A stretch of 13,323 bases of DNA from Collinsella sp. (lineage in GTDB: Bacteria; Actinomycetota; Coriobacteriia; Coriobacteriales; Coriobacteriaceae). The notes beneath the pieces were generated by a model, which saw nothing but the letters and a program-made list of their open reading frames with translations, was not told the origin of the DNA and made no database searches. The stretch lies in contig JAHYYI010000039.1 of assembly GCA_019425045.1 (NCBI GenBank), positions 1-13,323 on the forward strand. Direction: 5' to 3'. Made by a program: the position numbers and the translations under genes. Positions 1 to 6,376 of the stretch are shown in pieces. Within the stretch, counting starts at the first letter, position 1. The number at the start of each line of letters is the position of its first letter.

Positions 1-1
1 C

Positions 2-649
2 ACAGTGAGCTCCAACTTTGGCAACGTGCTGTCCGTGACCGTCGCGAGCCTGTTCTTGCCGTTTTTGCCCATGAGTGCCCTACAGCTGGTGCTGCTGTCG
101 CTGGTCTACGAGATCGTGTGCATCGCGCTGCCGTGGGACACCGTCGATGACGCCTGGACTGCCCGCCCGCGTGCCTGGGACGCCGCGTCCATCAAGGGCT
201 TTATGCTCGAGCTGGGCCCTGTGAGCTCGCTGTTTGACATCGTGACCTTCGCCGCGCTCTTCTTTGTGGTGTGCCCCGCCACCGTGGGCGCAAGCTGGTC
301 CGAGCTCTCCGGGACGGGCAACGTCGCGGGTATGGCGACCTTCGCTGCACTCTTCCAGAGCGGCTGGTTTGTCGAGTCCATGTGGTCGCAGACACTCGTG
401 GTCCACATGCTGCGCTCCCCGCATCTGCCGAGCCCACGTGACCACGCCGCGCCGGCACTGTGCGCTCTCACCGTGCTAGGCCTGGCGCTTGTCACCTGGC
501 TGCCGGCAAGCCCCATCGCCGATGCGCTCGGCCTCATGACGCTGCCCACGAGCTTTTTTGGGCTGCTCATTGGCATCGTTACCGCCTATATCGCGCTCAC
601 CCAGCTGGCAAAGCGCCGCTACATTGCCCGCCACGGCGAGCTGCTGTAG
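2..649 (+). CDS. Magnesium-translocating P-type ATPase (MgtA/MgtB type), C-terminal fragment
   Basis: The frame is open from the left edge, so the true start lies outside the window; the GTG at 5 is an internal valine codon. About 215 residues remain. They contain the SSNFGNV sequence that leads into the last membrane domain of Mg2+-importing P-type ATPases, a LVYEIVCIALPWDTVD segment (MgtA: LLYD..QIAIPFDNVD) and FQSGWFVESMWSQTLVVHMLRSP, which is close to the family's QSGWFVEGLLSQTLIVHMIRT. Six or so hydrophobic segments fit the C-terminal transmembrane helices M5-M10. The phosphorylation (DKTGT) and nucleotide-binding domains are outside the window and cannot be checked. In the family, ATP hydrolysis drives Mg2+ into the cytoplasm. 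The gene ends with TAG and is followed by a hairpin element, then a convergent luxR-type gene. Confidence 0.88.
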   Translation, partial: TVSSNFGNVLSVTVASLFLPFLPMSALQLVLLSLVYEIVCIALPWDTVDDAWTARPRAWDAASIKGFMLELGPVSSLFDIVTFAALFFVVCPATVGASWSELSGTGNVAGMATFAALFQSGWFVESMWSQTLVVHMLRSPHLPSPRDHAAPALCALTVLGLALVTWLPASPIADALGLMTLPTSFFGLLIGIVTAYIALTQLAKRRYIARHGELL

Positions 650-737
650 CGAGCAGACGGAAAACACCCTGCCAGCTGCCGTTGCCACTACCACAGCTGC
701 CAACGCCTCTGCCGCTGCCGCAGTCTGTCCCCTCAGC

Positions 738-804
738 AGTTGCGGTGGAATAGTTCCTGTTTAAAGCCCCATGACTTTGATTTAGGGACTATTCCACCGC
801 AACT
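738..804. repeat. Long inverted repeat between convergent genes
   Basis: The arms at 738-754 (agttgcggtggaatagt) and 788-804 are exact reverse complements over 17 bp. Pairing continues inward through one G-T wobble and three more pairs (755-758 with 784-787). The remaining loop is about 25 nt and contains a small aaag/cttt pair. There is no clean T-tract on either side (plus side reads tTATTgg), so it is not a textbook intrinsic terminator, though it could still stop convergent transcription. Its shape and position suggest a dispersed REP-like element. This is inference: a copy count in the genome was not available. Confidence 0.7.
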
Positions 805-818
805 TATTGGAGGATTAG

Positions 819-1322
819 CTAGTCCTTGGGCGTCCAGGACCAGAAGAAGTTGATAAGGGCCACACGTGAGGTGGTGCCGGTCTTTTTGTTGATCGAGGAA
901 ATGTGACGGTAGAGCGTTGAGCGCGAAAGGAAGAGCGTTGCGGCGATGTCCTGAACGCTCTGGTCCGAAACGACCAAGACCTCAAGAATATCGCGCTCGC
1001 GCTCTGTAAGCCCAAAGGCGGCAACGAAGGCATCGAGGCACTCATCGGGCGTGAACTCCGCTGCCTCCACGGGCGCGGAATCGGAACATGCGGGTGCAAA
1101 ATCCCCACCAAAATCGTCGGTAGCAAGTGCCAGTCCATCCCACATCACGACATCATCGGCTCGTCGCCCCAACTGCCCCAGCAGCGTACGTCCCCAATGA
1201 GTGGCCGAAGAGTGTCCCCAGCGACTAGTCAAAAATGGGCCATGTGTCCCAGTTGTGGAGACTCGTTGAGCCGTCTGGGTATCGTGAAAGATCGCGCACT
1301 CCCCCATCATCAAAAGTGACAC
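819..1322 (-). CDS. Short LuxR-family HTH protein, probably N-terminally truncated
   Basis: Residues about 104-160 form a LuxR/NarL-type DNA-binding domain: LTERERDILEVL, then a turn and the recognition helix region LFLSRSTLYRHISSINKKTG. No receiver domain and no membrane segment precede it. Coriobacterial LuxR proteins with this kind of HTH usually carry a large multi-pass N-terminal membrane domain, so at 167 codons or fewer this one is short. The longest start is GTG at 1322, with only a weak AGG upstream. The first ~57 codons use codons rare in the neighbouring genes (ACA, ACT, CGA, AGT, TCT) and contain several tggggac-like repeats, so they look non-coding; coding character begins near the ATG at 1145, which would give 108 residues. 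It may be a small orphan regulator or the remnant of a larger one. It is transcribed divergently from the zinc-ribbon operon, which starts 26 bp away from the longest start, and could regulate it. Confidence 0.6.
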   Translation of the reverse strand: MSLLMMGECAIFHDTQTAQRVSTTGTHGPFLTSRWGHSSATHWGRTLLGQLGRRADDVVMWDGLALATDDFGGDFAPACSDSAPVEAAEFTPDECLDAFVAAFGLTERERDILEVLVVSDQSVQDIAATLFLSRSTLYRHISSINKKTGTTSRVALINFFWSWTPKD

Positions 1323-1348
1323 ACGCTACCTGTTGATGGGAGGCAGCC

Positions 1349-2086
1349 ATGGGCTTCTTTGACAAGATGTTCGAGAAGAAAGAGTGCGCGATTTGCGGTA
1401 CCGAGCTGGGACTTTTGGGAAAGACCAAGATCAGCGAAGGCTACCTGTGCAAAGAGTGTGCCGGCAAGCTCTCCCCCTACTTCCACGGCTATCGCTCCAG
1501 CACCGCGGACGATATCCGCGAGCAACTCGCCTACCGCGAGGCCAATGCCGAGCGCCTGGCGTCGTTCAACCCCACGCGCACACTCTCGGCCGGGCGCACC
1601 AACATCATGCTCGACGAAGACGCGGGCCTGCTGATCATCACTTCGCAGAGCCGCTGGCGCGACGCCAATCCCGACATCATCGAGTTCTCGCAGGTACTCG
1701 GCTGCGATATGGATATCGACGAGCACCGCACCGAAATCTATCGCGAGACCAAGGACGGCGAGCGCGAGAGCTACAATCCGCCGCGCTACGACCTGGATTA
1801 CGACTTTAACCTGACCATCCACGTCAACACGCCGTACTTTACCGAGATCAACCTGCGCGTGAACGACTCCACCATCGATCAGCGCGGTTCCATCGAATAC
1901 CGCGAGGCCAAGCGCCAGGCAACCGAGGTCCGCGACGCGCTGGTGCAGCTGCGTCAGGAAACGCGCGACAGCGTCGTGGCCGCTAAGGCCCCCAAGACCG
2001 CGGTCACCTGCCCCTTCTGCGGTGCAACCACCATTCCCGATGCCAGCGGGCGCTGCGAATACTGCGGCGGCGCCATCGGCGCATAG
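1349..2086 (+). CDS. DUF4428-like protein with N- and C-terminal zinc ribbons
   Basis: A cytoplasmic protein of 245 residues with no signal peptide or membrane segment. It opens with a treble-clef/zinc-ribbon motif (C13xxC16 ... C34xxC37, in CAICGTELGLLG and CKEC) typical of DUF4428 proteins. The middle (about 75-195) is a soluble domain rich in beta-type sequence, RTLSAGRTNIMLDEDAGLLII to INLRVNDSTI, which I do not recognise. The end is a second ribbon, C221xxC224 ... C236xxC239. The start is supported by GGGAGG seven bases upstream of ATG. It is the first of four same-strand genes, 24 bp ahead of the next. The shared architecture with its neighbours suggests the products act together, perhaps by zinc-ribbon contacts. 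The biochemical role is unknown. Confidence 0.85.
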   Translation: MGFFDKMFEKKECAICGTELGLLGKTKISEGYLCKECAGKLSPYFHGYRSSTADDIREQLAYREANAERLASFNPTRTLSAGRTNIMLDEDAGLLIITSQSRWRDANPDIIEFSQVLGCDMDIDEHRTEIYRETKDGERESYNPPRYDLDYDFNLTIHVNTPYFTEINLRVNDSTIDQRGSIEYREAKRQATEVRDALVQLRQETRDSVVAAKAPKTAVTCPFCGATTIPDASGRCEYCGGAIGA

Positions 2087-2110
2087 CCTCCGGCACGGAA
2101 AGGACCGATC

Positions 2111-3433
2111 ATGGCCTTCGAGAGCGTCAACTATCAGTGCCCCGCGTGTGGCGGCCCCCTTCACTTTGCCAGTGCCGAGCAAAAGCTCGTCTGCGACTAC
2201 TGCGATTCGCGTTTTGAAGTCGAAGAAGTCGAGGCCCTCTATCGCGAGCGCCAGGACAAGGCAGATGCCAAAGCCGATGCCGCAGCCGCGGCCCCCAAGC
2301 CTGCTGTCGACGATGCCGTGCAGGAGCTGGCTCAAAACGCCGGCTACATCTGCTCGTCGTGCGGCGCCGAGCTCGTGTCCGACGGCACCGTCGCCGTCAC
2401 CACCTGCCCGTACTGCGGCAACTCCGCCGTGGCACCCGGCCAGCTCTCGGGCGACTTCTCACCCGACCTGGTGATTCCGTTTAAGCTCGGGCGCGACGAT
2501 GTCATGGCCGCCCTCAAAGACCACTACAAGGGTAAAATCCTGCTGCCCAAGAGCTTTGTCACCGGCAACCACATCGACGAGGTCCAAGGCGTTTACGTGC
2601 CGTTTTGGCTCTACGGCGCCCGCGTTGCCGGCGAAGTGTACTTTGACGCGACCAACGAGGCCGTGACCGAGGAATCCGACCGCACCGTCACGACCACCGA
2701 CCACTACGACGCCTACCGTAAGGGCAATATCTCGTTTGAGCGCGTGCCCGTCGACGGATCGTCCAAGATGCCCGACGGCCACATGGACGCCATCGAGCCG
2801 TTTGACTACGACGCGCTGCGCCCGTTCTCGGTCGCCTATATGCCCGGCTACATCGCCAACCGCTATGACGAGGATTGCGAAACCTGCAAGGCGCGCGCCG
2901 AGCGCCGCATGGAGGAGAGCACGATCTCGGCCCTGCGCGAGACCGTCGTCGACGAGTACGACGACGCCACGGTCGAAAGCAAGCAGCTCGACTACACCTG
3001 GGAAGAAAACGATTATGCTCTGTTCCCCGTGTGGATGCTCTCTACCTCGTGGAACGGCAAGAGTTACCTGTTTGCCATGAACGGCCAAACCGGCCGCATG
3101 GTCGGCGAGCTTCCCTGCTCCAAGCCCAAGCTCGCTATCGCCTCGGTGCTGTTCTTTGCGATCGGATTTGTCCTTTCCCAGATTCTCTTTATGGGCGAGA
3201 ACGCCTTCGATCCGGATTACCTCACCTTTGATGTCGAGGGCATCCTCATCAACATCGTCGCGCCGCTGATCATCGTGATCATCGCAGACGTGCTGCTGGT
3301 AGGCCAGCTCAAGACGGCCAACGAGGCCACCCACGCCGACTGCTACTGCGGCGAGCTCGACCTGACCGAGAAGCACGACACCTTCAGCCACACCGAGACC
3401 ACCGTTGTCATGAAGGACAACAAGGACGATTAG
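2111..3433 (+). CDS. Double zinc-ribbon membrane protein, YdjG-like
   Basis: 440 residues. Two zinc ribbons lie at the N-terminus: C10xxC13/C28xxC31 and C81xxC84/C99xxC102, joined by an Ala/Lys/Asp-rich linker. A large soluble middle region follows (about 115-335), with an FxxxxVPVDGSSKMPD... segment and an extra C256xxC259 pair. Two hydrophobic segments sit near the C-terminus (about 340-361 and 376-399), then a short charged tail with C411xC413. This order is that of YdjG of Bacillus subtilis and of proteins often annotated as TFIIB-type zinc-ribbon proteins. In B. subtilis YdjG works with YdjH at the membrane together with PspA (YdjF) and the SPFH protein YdjI. A YdjI-like gene follows directly here, which supports the assignment. 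AAAGGA precedes the ATG at a good distance. The biochemical function is unproven. Confidence 0.82.
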   Translation: MAFESVNYQCPACGGPLHFASAEQKLVCDYCDSRFEVEEVEALYRERQDKADAKADAAAAAPKPAVDDAVQELAQNAGYICSSCGAELVSDGTVAVTTCPYCGNSAVAPGQLSGDFSPDLVIPFKLGRDDVMAALKDHYKGKILLPKSFVTGNHIDEVQGVYVPFWLYGARVAGEVYFDATNEAVTEESDRTVTTTDHYDAYRKGNISFERVPVDGSSKMPDGHMDAIEPFDYDALRPFSVAYMPGYIANRYDEDCETCKARAERRMEESTISALRETVVDEYDDATVESKQLDYTWEENDYALFPVWMLSTSWNGKSYLFAMNGQTGRMVGELPCSKPKLAIASVLFFAIGFVLSQILFMGENAFDPDYLTFDVEGILINIVAPLIIVIIADVLLVGQLKTANEATHADCYCGELDLTEKHDTFSHTETTVVMKDNKDD

Positions 3434-3481
3434 CCATTCTGACCAATACCACCCGGCCTTTGACGAGAAAGGAAGATCACC

Positions 3482-4723
3482 ATGGGACTCTTGAAAGCTG
3501 GATTGGGTGCTGCCGGCGGCGTCATGGCCGACCAGTGGAAGGAATTTATCTATTGCGAATCGATGCCCGCTGACGTCTTGGCCTGCAAGGGCAGCAAGCG
3601 CACCGGCGGCCGCAGCTCCAACACGCGCGGCGAGGACAACGTCATCTCCAACGGCTCCGTCATCGCCGTCAACGACGGCCAGGGCATGCTCGTGGTGCAA
3701 AACGGCAAGATCATCGAGGTCGCGCTGGAGCCCGGCGAGTTCGTCTTTGACACCGGCAGCGAGCCGAGCGTCTTTAGCGGCAACCTGGGCGACTCCATCA
3801 AGGAGACGTTCGCCAATATCGGCAGCCGCTTTACCTTTGGCGGCGACGCAGGCAAGGACCAGCGCGTCTACTTCATCAACACCAAGGAGATCATCGGCAA
3901 CAAGTACGGCACCGCCTCGCCCGTGCCCTTCCGCGTGGTCGATAACAACATTGGCCTGGACGTCGACATCTCCGTGCGCTGCAACGGCGAGTATTCGTAC
4001 CGTATCACCAACCCGCTGCTGTTCTACACCAACGTGTGCGGCAACGTGACCGATAGCTACACGCGCGATAAGATCGACAGCCAGCTTAAGTCCGAGCTGC
4101 TCACCGCCCTGCAGCCCGCCTTTGCCAAGATCTCGGAGATGGGCATTCGTTACAGCGCCATTCCCGGTCACACCACCGAGCTCGCCCGCGCGCTCAACGA
4201 GGTCCTCTCCGCTGACTGGCGCGATCTGCGCGGTGTCGAGATCGTAAGCTTTGGCGTCAACTCCATCGCCGCCTCGCAAGAAGACGAGCAGATGATCAAG
4301 GACCTGCAGAAGGCCGCGGTCATGCGCGATCCCACCATGGCGGCCGCCAACATCGCCAGCGCCCAGAGCGACGCGATGCGCGCCGCGGCGACCAACCCCA
4401 ACGGCGCGATGGCCGGCTTTATGGGCATGGGCATGGCGGGTGGCATGGGCGGCATGAACGCCAGCCAGCTGTTCGCCGCCGGCCAGGCACAGCAGCAGGC
4501 CGCCCCACAGCCAGCTCCGGCACCCGCCCCCGCACCGGCTCCTGCCGCTGCCCCCGCGGCCGGCGCATGGACCTGCAGCTGCGGTGCCACCAACACCGGC
4601 AAGTTCTGCTCCGAGTGCGGTAGTCCCGCACCCGCCCCGGCACCGGCCAAGTGGTTCTGCCCCAACTGCGGCAGCGAAAACGGCGGCAAGTTCTGCAGCA
4701 ACTGCGGAACGCCCAGGCCCTAA
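3482..4723 (+). CDS. SPFH-domain protein with two C-terminal zinc ribbons, YdjI-like
   Basis: 413 residues. The N-terminus starts MGLLKAGLGAAGGVMADQWK and leads into an SPFH-type core (about 20-275: KEFIYCESMPADVL, then GQGMLVVQNGKIIEVALEPGEFVFDT, then a VPFRVVDNNIGLDVDISVRCNGEYSYRI segment), as in YdjI and the 'virion core protein-like' SPFH proteins. A Met/Gly/Ala-rich stretch (about 305-335) and a Gln/Pro/Ala linker (337-360) lead to two ribbons, C365xC367/C376xxC379 and C393xxC396/C405xxC408. SPFH proteins form ring or scaffold assemblies on membranes. There is no obvious transmembrane helix, so peripheral association or binding to the membrane-bound upstream product is likely. AAAGGA plus a good spacing precedes the ATG. 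It is 48 bp behind the YdjG-like gene. Confidence 0.88.
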   Translation: MGLLKAGLGAAGGVMADQWKEFIYCESMPADVLACKGSKRTGGRSSNTRGEDNVISNGSVIAVNDGQGMLVVQNGKIIEVALEPGEFVFDTGSEPSVFSGNLGDSIKETFANIGSRFTFGGDAGKDQRVYFINTKEIIGNKYGTASPVPFRVVDNNIGLDVDISVRCNGEYSYRITNPLLFYTNVCGNVTDSYTRDKIDSQLKSELLTALQPAFAKISEMGIRYSAIPGHTTELARALNEVLSADWRDLRGVEIVSFGVNSIAASQEDEQMIKDLQKAAVMRDPTMAAANIASAQSDAMRAAATNPNGAMAGFMGMGMAGGMGGMNASQLFAAGQAQQQAAPQPAPAPAPAPAPAAAPAAGAWTCSCGATNTGKFCSECGSPAPAPAPAKWFCPNCGSENGGKFCSNCGTPRP

Positions 4724-4740
4724 CCCCTCTATCTGGTAAT

Positions 4741-4764
4741 TGGCGGGGGATCCGCCACCCCCGC
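4741..4764 (+). other. Two mutually exclusive small hairpins between the SPFH and lipoprotein genes
   Basis: gcggggg (4743-4749) can pair with cccccgc (4758-4764) over 7 bp. The overlapping tggcgg (4741-4746) can instead pair with ccgcca (4752-4757) over 6 bp. The downstream sequence, atttgcttctat, is only weakly T-rich. This could be a partial terminator that lowers lipoprotein expression relative to the zinc-ribbon genes, or chance in GC-rich DNA. Confidence 0.3.
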
Positions 4765-4803
4765 ATTTGCTTCTATGGGTTTCGTTCGATAAAGGAGGAC
4801 ACC

Positions 4804-5646
4804 ATGAAGACAACGTTCAAAAAGTCCGCGCTCGCATTCCTGACATGTATCTTGGCGCTCGCCTTTGCCCTGACGGGCTGCAGCGGCGGCGGCAAAGACC
4901 CCAAGGCCAACTTCGTCGGCAGCTGGCAGTACTCGGGTGGAACCTTGGACGGCGAAGAGCTCACCGATGAGTACATGGATATGCTCAAGGAGTGGGGCCT
5001 CAACTGTATCCTGATCCTCGACGAAGACGGCACGGGCGTCCTCGACATGTTCCTTGAGGTCGCCGACCTGAAATGGGAGGCCAAGGACGCCACCACCGTA
5101 ACGATTACCGCCGAAGATGAGTCGCACGACCTGAAGCTCAAGGACGACAAGCTCGTCCTGGAGGTGGACGGCGACAAGCTTATCTTTACGAAGTCCGACA
5201 AGGATCTGTCCGGTACGGTGAAGAAGGATCGCGAGAACGCCGAGAAGGAAGAAGAGATCGATGAGGCCGTCGAAGACGACGACGTCCAGAGCATCGAAAT
5301 CTCCCCCGCCGTCACCGTCGCCGATGACGACCTGTGCACCATCACCATCACCGAGAAGTTCAAGGACGACTGGGGCGACATCGGCTTTGTCGTCAACATC
5401 ACCAACAAGAGCGACAAGGACCTGACCTTCTACGCTCCTTCCGGCAAGACCAACGTCAACGGCACCATGAAGGAACCCTGGTTCTCGGCTCACCTGATGC
5501 CCGGCACCAACGCCACCGAGGAATTCACGTTCTCGAGCGGCGAGCTTGACAGCCTTGACGACCTCGTCAATACGACCATCGGCATCGACGCCTACCTGAC
5601 CGATTCCTACGAGGACGTCGCCTCTTACACCGCAACCATCGCGTAA
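4804..5646 (+). CDS. Secreted lipoprotein with lipocalin-like and Ig-like halves
   Basis: 280 residues. The signal peptide has Lys at 2, 6 and 7, a hydrophobic core and a lipobox ending LALAFALTGC, with the lipidated cysteine at C26, so the mature protein is anchored to the outer face of the membrane. Residues about 35-135 (FVGSWQYSGGTLDGEELTD, ILDEDGTGVLDM, repeated short beta-type strands) resemble small lipocalin-like domains. Residues 138-162 are a charged Lys/Glu/Asp linker. Residues about 163-280 look like a beta-sandwich (IGFVVNITNKSDKDLTFYA), as in the DUF5105 and DUF4352 type of lipoproteins. The start is set by AAAGGAGG just before ATG and by the signal peptide; upstream in-frame codons overlap the SPFH gene and are rejected. 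The ligand is unknown. It may belong to the zinc-ribbon operon, 80 bp downstream of it. Confidence 0.85.
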   Translation: MKTTFKKSALAFLTCILALAFALTGCSGGGKDPKANFVGSWQYSGGTLDGEELTDEYMDMLKEWGLNCILILDEDGTGVLDMFLEVADLKWEAKDATTVTITAEDESHDLKLKDDKLVLEVDGDKLIFTKSDKDLSGTVKKDRENAEKEEEIDEAVEDDDVQSIEISPAVTVADDDLCTITITEKFKDDWGDIGFVVNITNKSDKDLTFYAPSGKTNVNGTMKEPWFSAHLMPGTNATEEFTFSSGELDSLDDLVNTTIGIDAYLTDSYEDVASYTATIA

Positions 5647-5694
5647 CGGCACGTAACATCAGCCGCGGATTGGCGGACACATCCGCGCACACCA

Positions 5695-5735
5695 GACGGG
5701 GCCGCAGGAGTTGATCCTGCGGCCCCGTCGTTTTT
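5695..5735 (+). terminator. Intrinsic terminator after the lipoprotein gene
   Basis: A perfect 15-bp stem (gacggggccgcagga at 5695-5709 with its complement at 5715-5729) with a gttga loop is followed by g and TTTTT at 5731-5735. It terminates the plus-strand zinc-ribbon/lipoprotein genes. The convergent response-regulator gene ends 20 bp further on. The stem would also form in that gene's RNA but lacks a T-tract in that direction. Confidence 0.9.
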
Positions 5736-5755
5736 ATGCCGATACGCAACGAGCG

Positions 5756-6376
5756 TTAGCGCTCCATGTTGGGAACGATGCTGCCTTCGGTCACCGCATG
5801 CACGGCCAGGCGCATGATGTTGTCGTAGCCGGTCTTGCTCAGGATCTCCGAGATGCGGCGCTTGATGGTGCCCTCACTCATAAACAGTTCGGCCGCGATC
5901 TCGCGACGGCTCTTGCCCTCGCAGGCGAGGCGCAAAATCGACAGCTCGACATCGTCGAGTGCCGCCGTACCCGAAAAAATGCTCTCGGGCGGCTTGGGAA
6001 ACGTGCAATAGCCCGCCAGCGTGGAGCGCATCACGGCGAACAGCTCATCGATACCGACGTTCTTGTACACAAAGCTGTCGACGCCCGCCTCGCGGGCCCG
6101 ATCGACAAAGGTGATCTCGGGCATGCCGGTCATGATAATGATGCGACACTCGGGCAGTTGCTCCTTGATGCGCGCCGCCGCCACGATGCCGTTTGAATCG
6201 TGTTCGGTGCATACGTCCATCAGTATCATGTCCGGGCGCTCCCTGAGCGCGACACCCAAGGCCTCGGAGGCATCGGCGATGGCGGAAACAACGGTCATAT
6301 CGGGCTGGTCGCCAACGGAGCGCGCCAGGCTCTCGCGCAGGATGGCCTGGTCTTCGACAATTAACACGCGGATCAT
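5756..6376 (-). CDS. NarL/FixJ-family response regulator
   Basis: 206 residues. The receiver domain (1-120) has the acidic pair E8/D9, the phospho-acceptor D54 (MILMDV), T83 in IIIMTG and K105 in FVYK, so all key residues of an active receiver are present. A LuxR-type HTH follows (about 140-198: LSILRLACEGKSRREIAAELFMSEGTIKRRISEIL). The usual V of the recognition helix (GTVKxHIS) is I, and KRR replaces the common KxH. The ATG overlaps the TGA of the histidine kinase gene as ATGA (6373-6376) and AAAGGAG lies just upstream, so translation is coupled. It is the last gene of the operon and is very probably the partner of the kinase encoded upstream. Target genes are unknown. Confidence 0.93.
   Translation of the reverse strand: MIRVLIVEDQAILRESLARSVGDQPDMTVVSAIADASEALGVALRERPDMILMDVCTEHDSNGIVAAARIKEQLPECRIIIMTGMPEITFVDRAREAGVDSFVYKNVGIDELFAVMRSTLAGYCTFPKPPESIFSGTAALDDVELSILRLACEGKSRREIAAELFMSEGTIKRRISEILSKTGYDNIMRLAVHAVTEGSIVPNMER

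Noticed and set aside
738..804. Intrinsic terminator for the mgtA-type gene
   Set aside because: The stem is long but lacks a T-tract on either strand, so it is listed as a repeat element; a terminating role is possible but unsupported.
1310..2335. A 341-codon open frame on the minus strand opposite the DUF4428-like gene
   Set aside because: It is antisense to a gene with intact zinc ribbons and has biased composition typical of shadow frames.
4506..4560. Pro/Ala repeat in the SPFH gene as a possible recombination or phase-variable tract
   Set aside because: Codon-level repeats are degenerate and the frame is intact; it is an ordinary flexible linker ahead of the zinc ribbons.
2459..4813. 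A 784-codon open frame on the minus strand opposite the zinc-ribbon/SPFH genes
   Set aside because: It is antisense to three genes with clear domains and ribosome-binding sites. Its composition (Gly/Ala/Val/Asp/His-rich, no recognisable domain) is what GC-rich codon bias produces on the opposite strand.
5751..5764. Small gagcg/cgctc hairpin over the response-regulator stop codon
   Set aside because: Only 5 bp with a 4-nt loop; expected by chance in this base composition.
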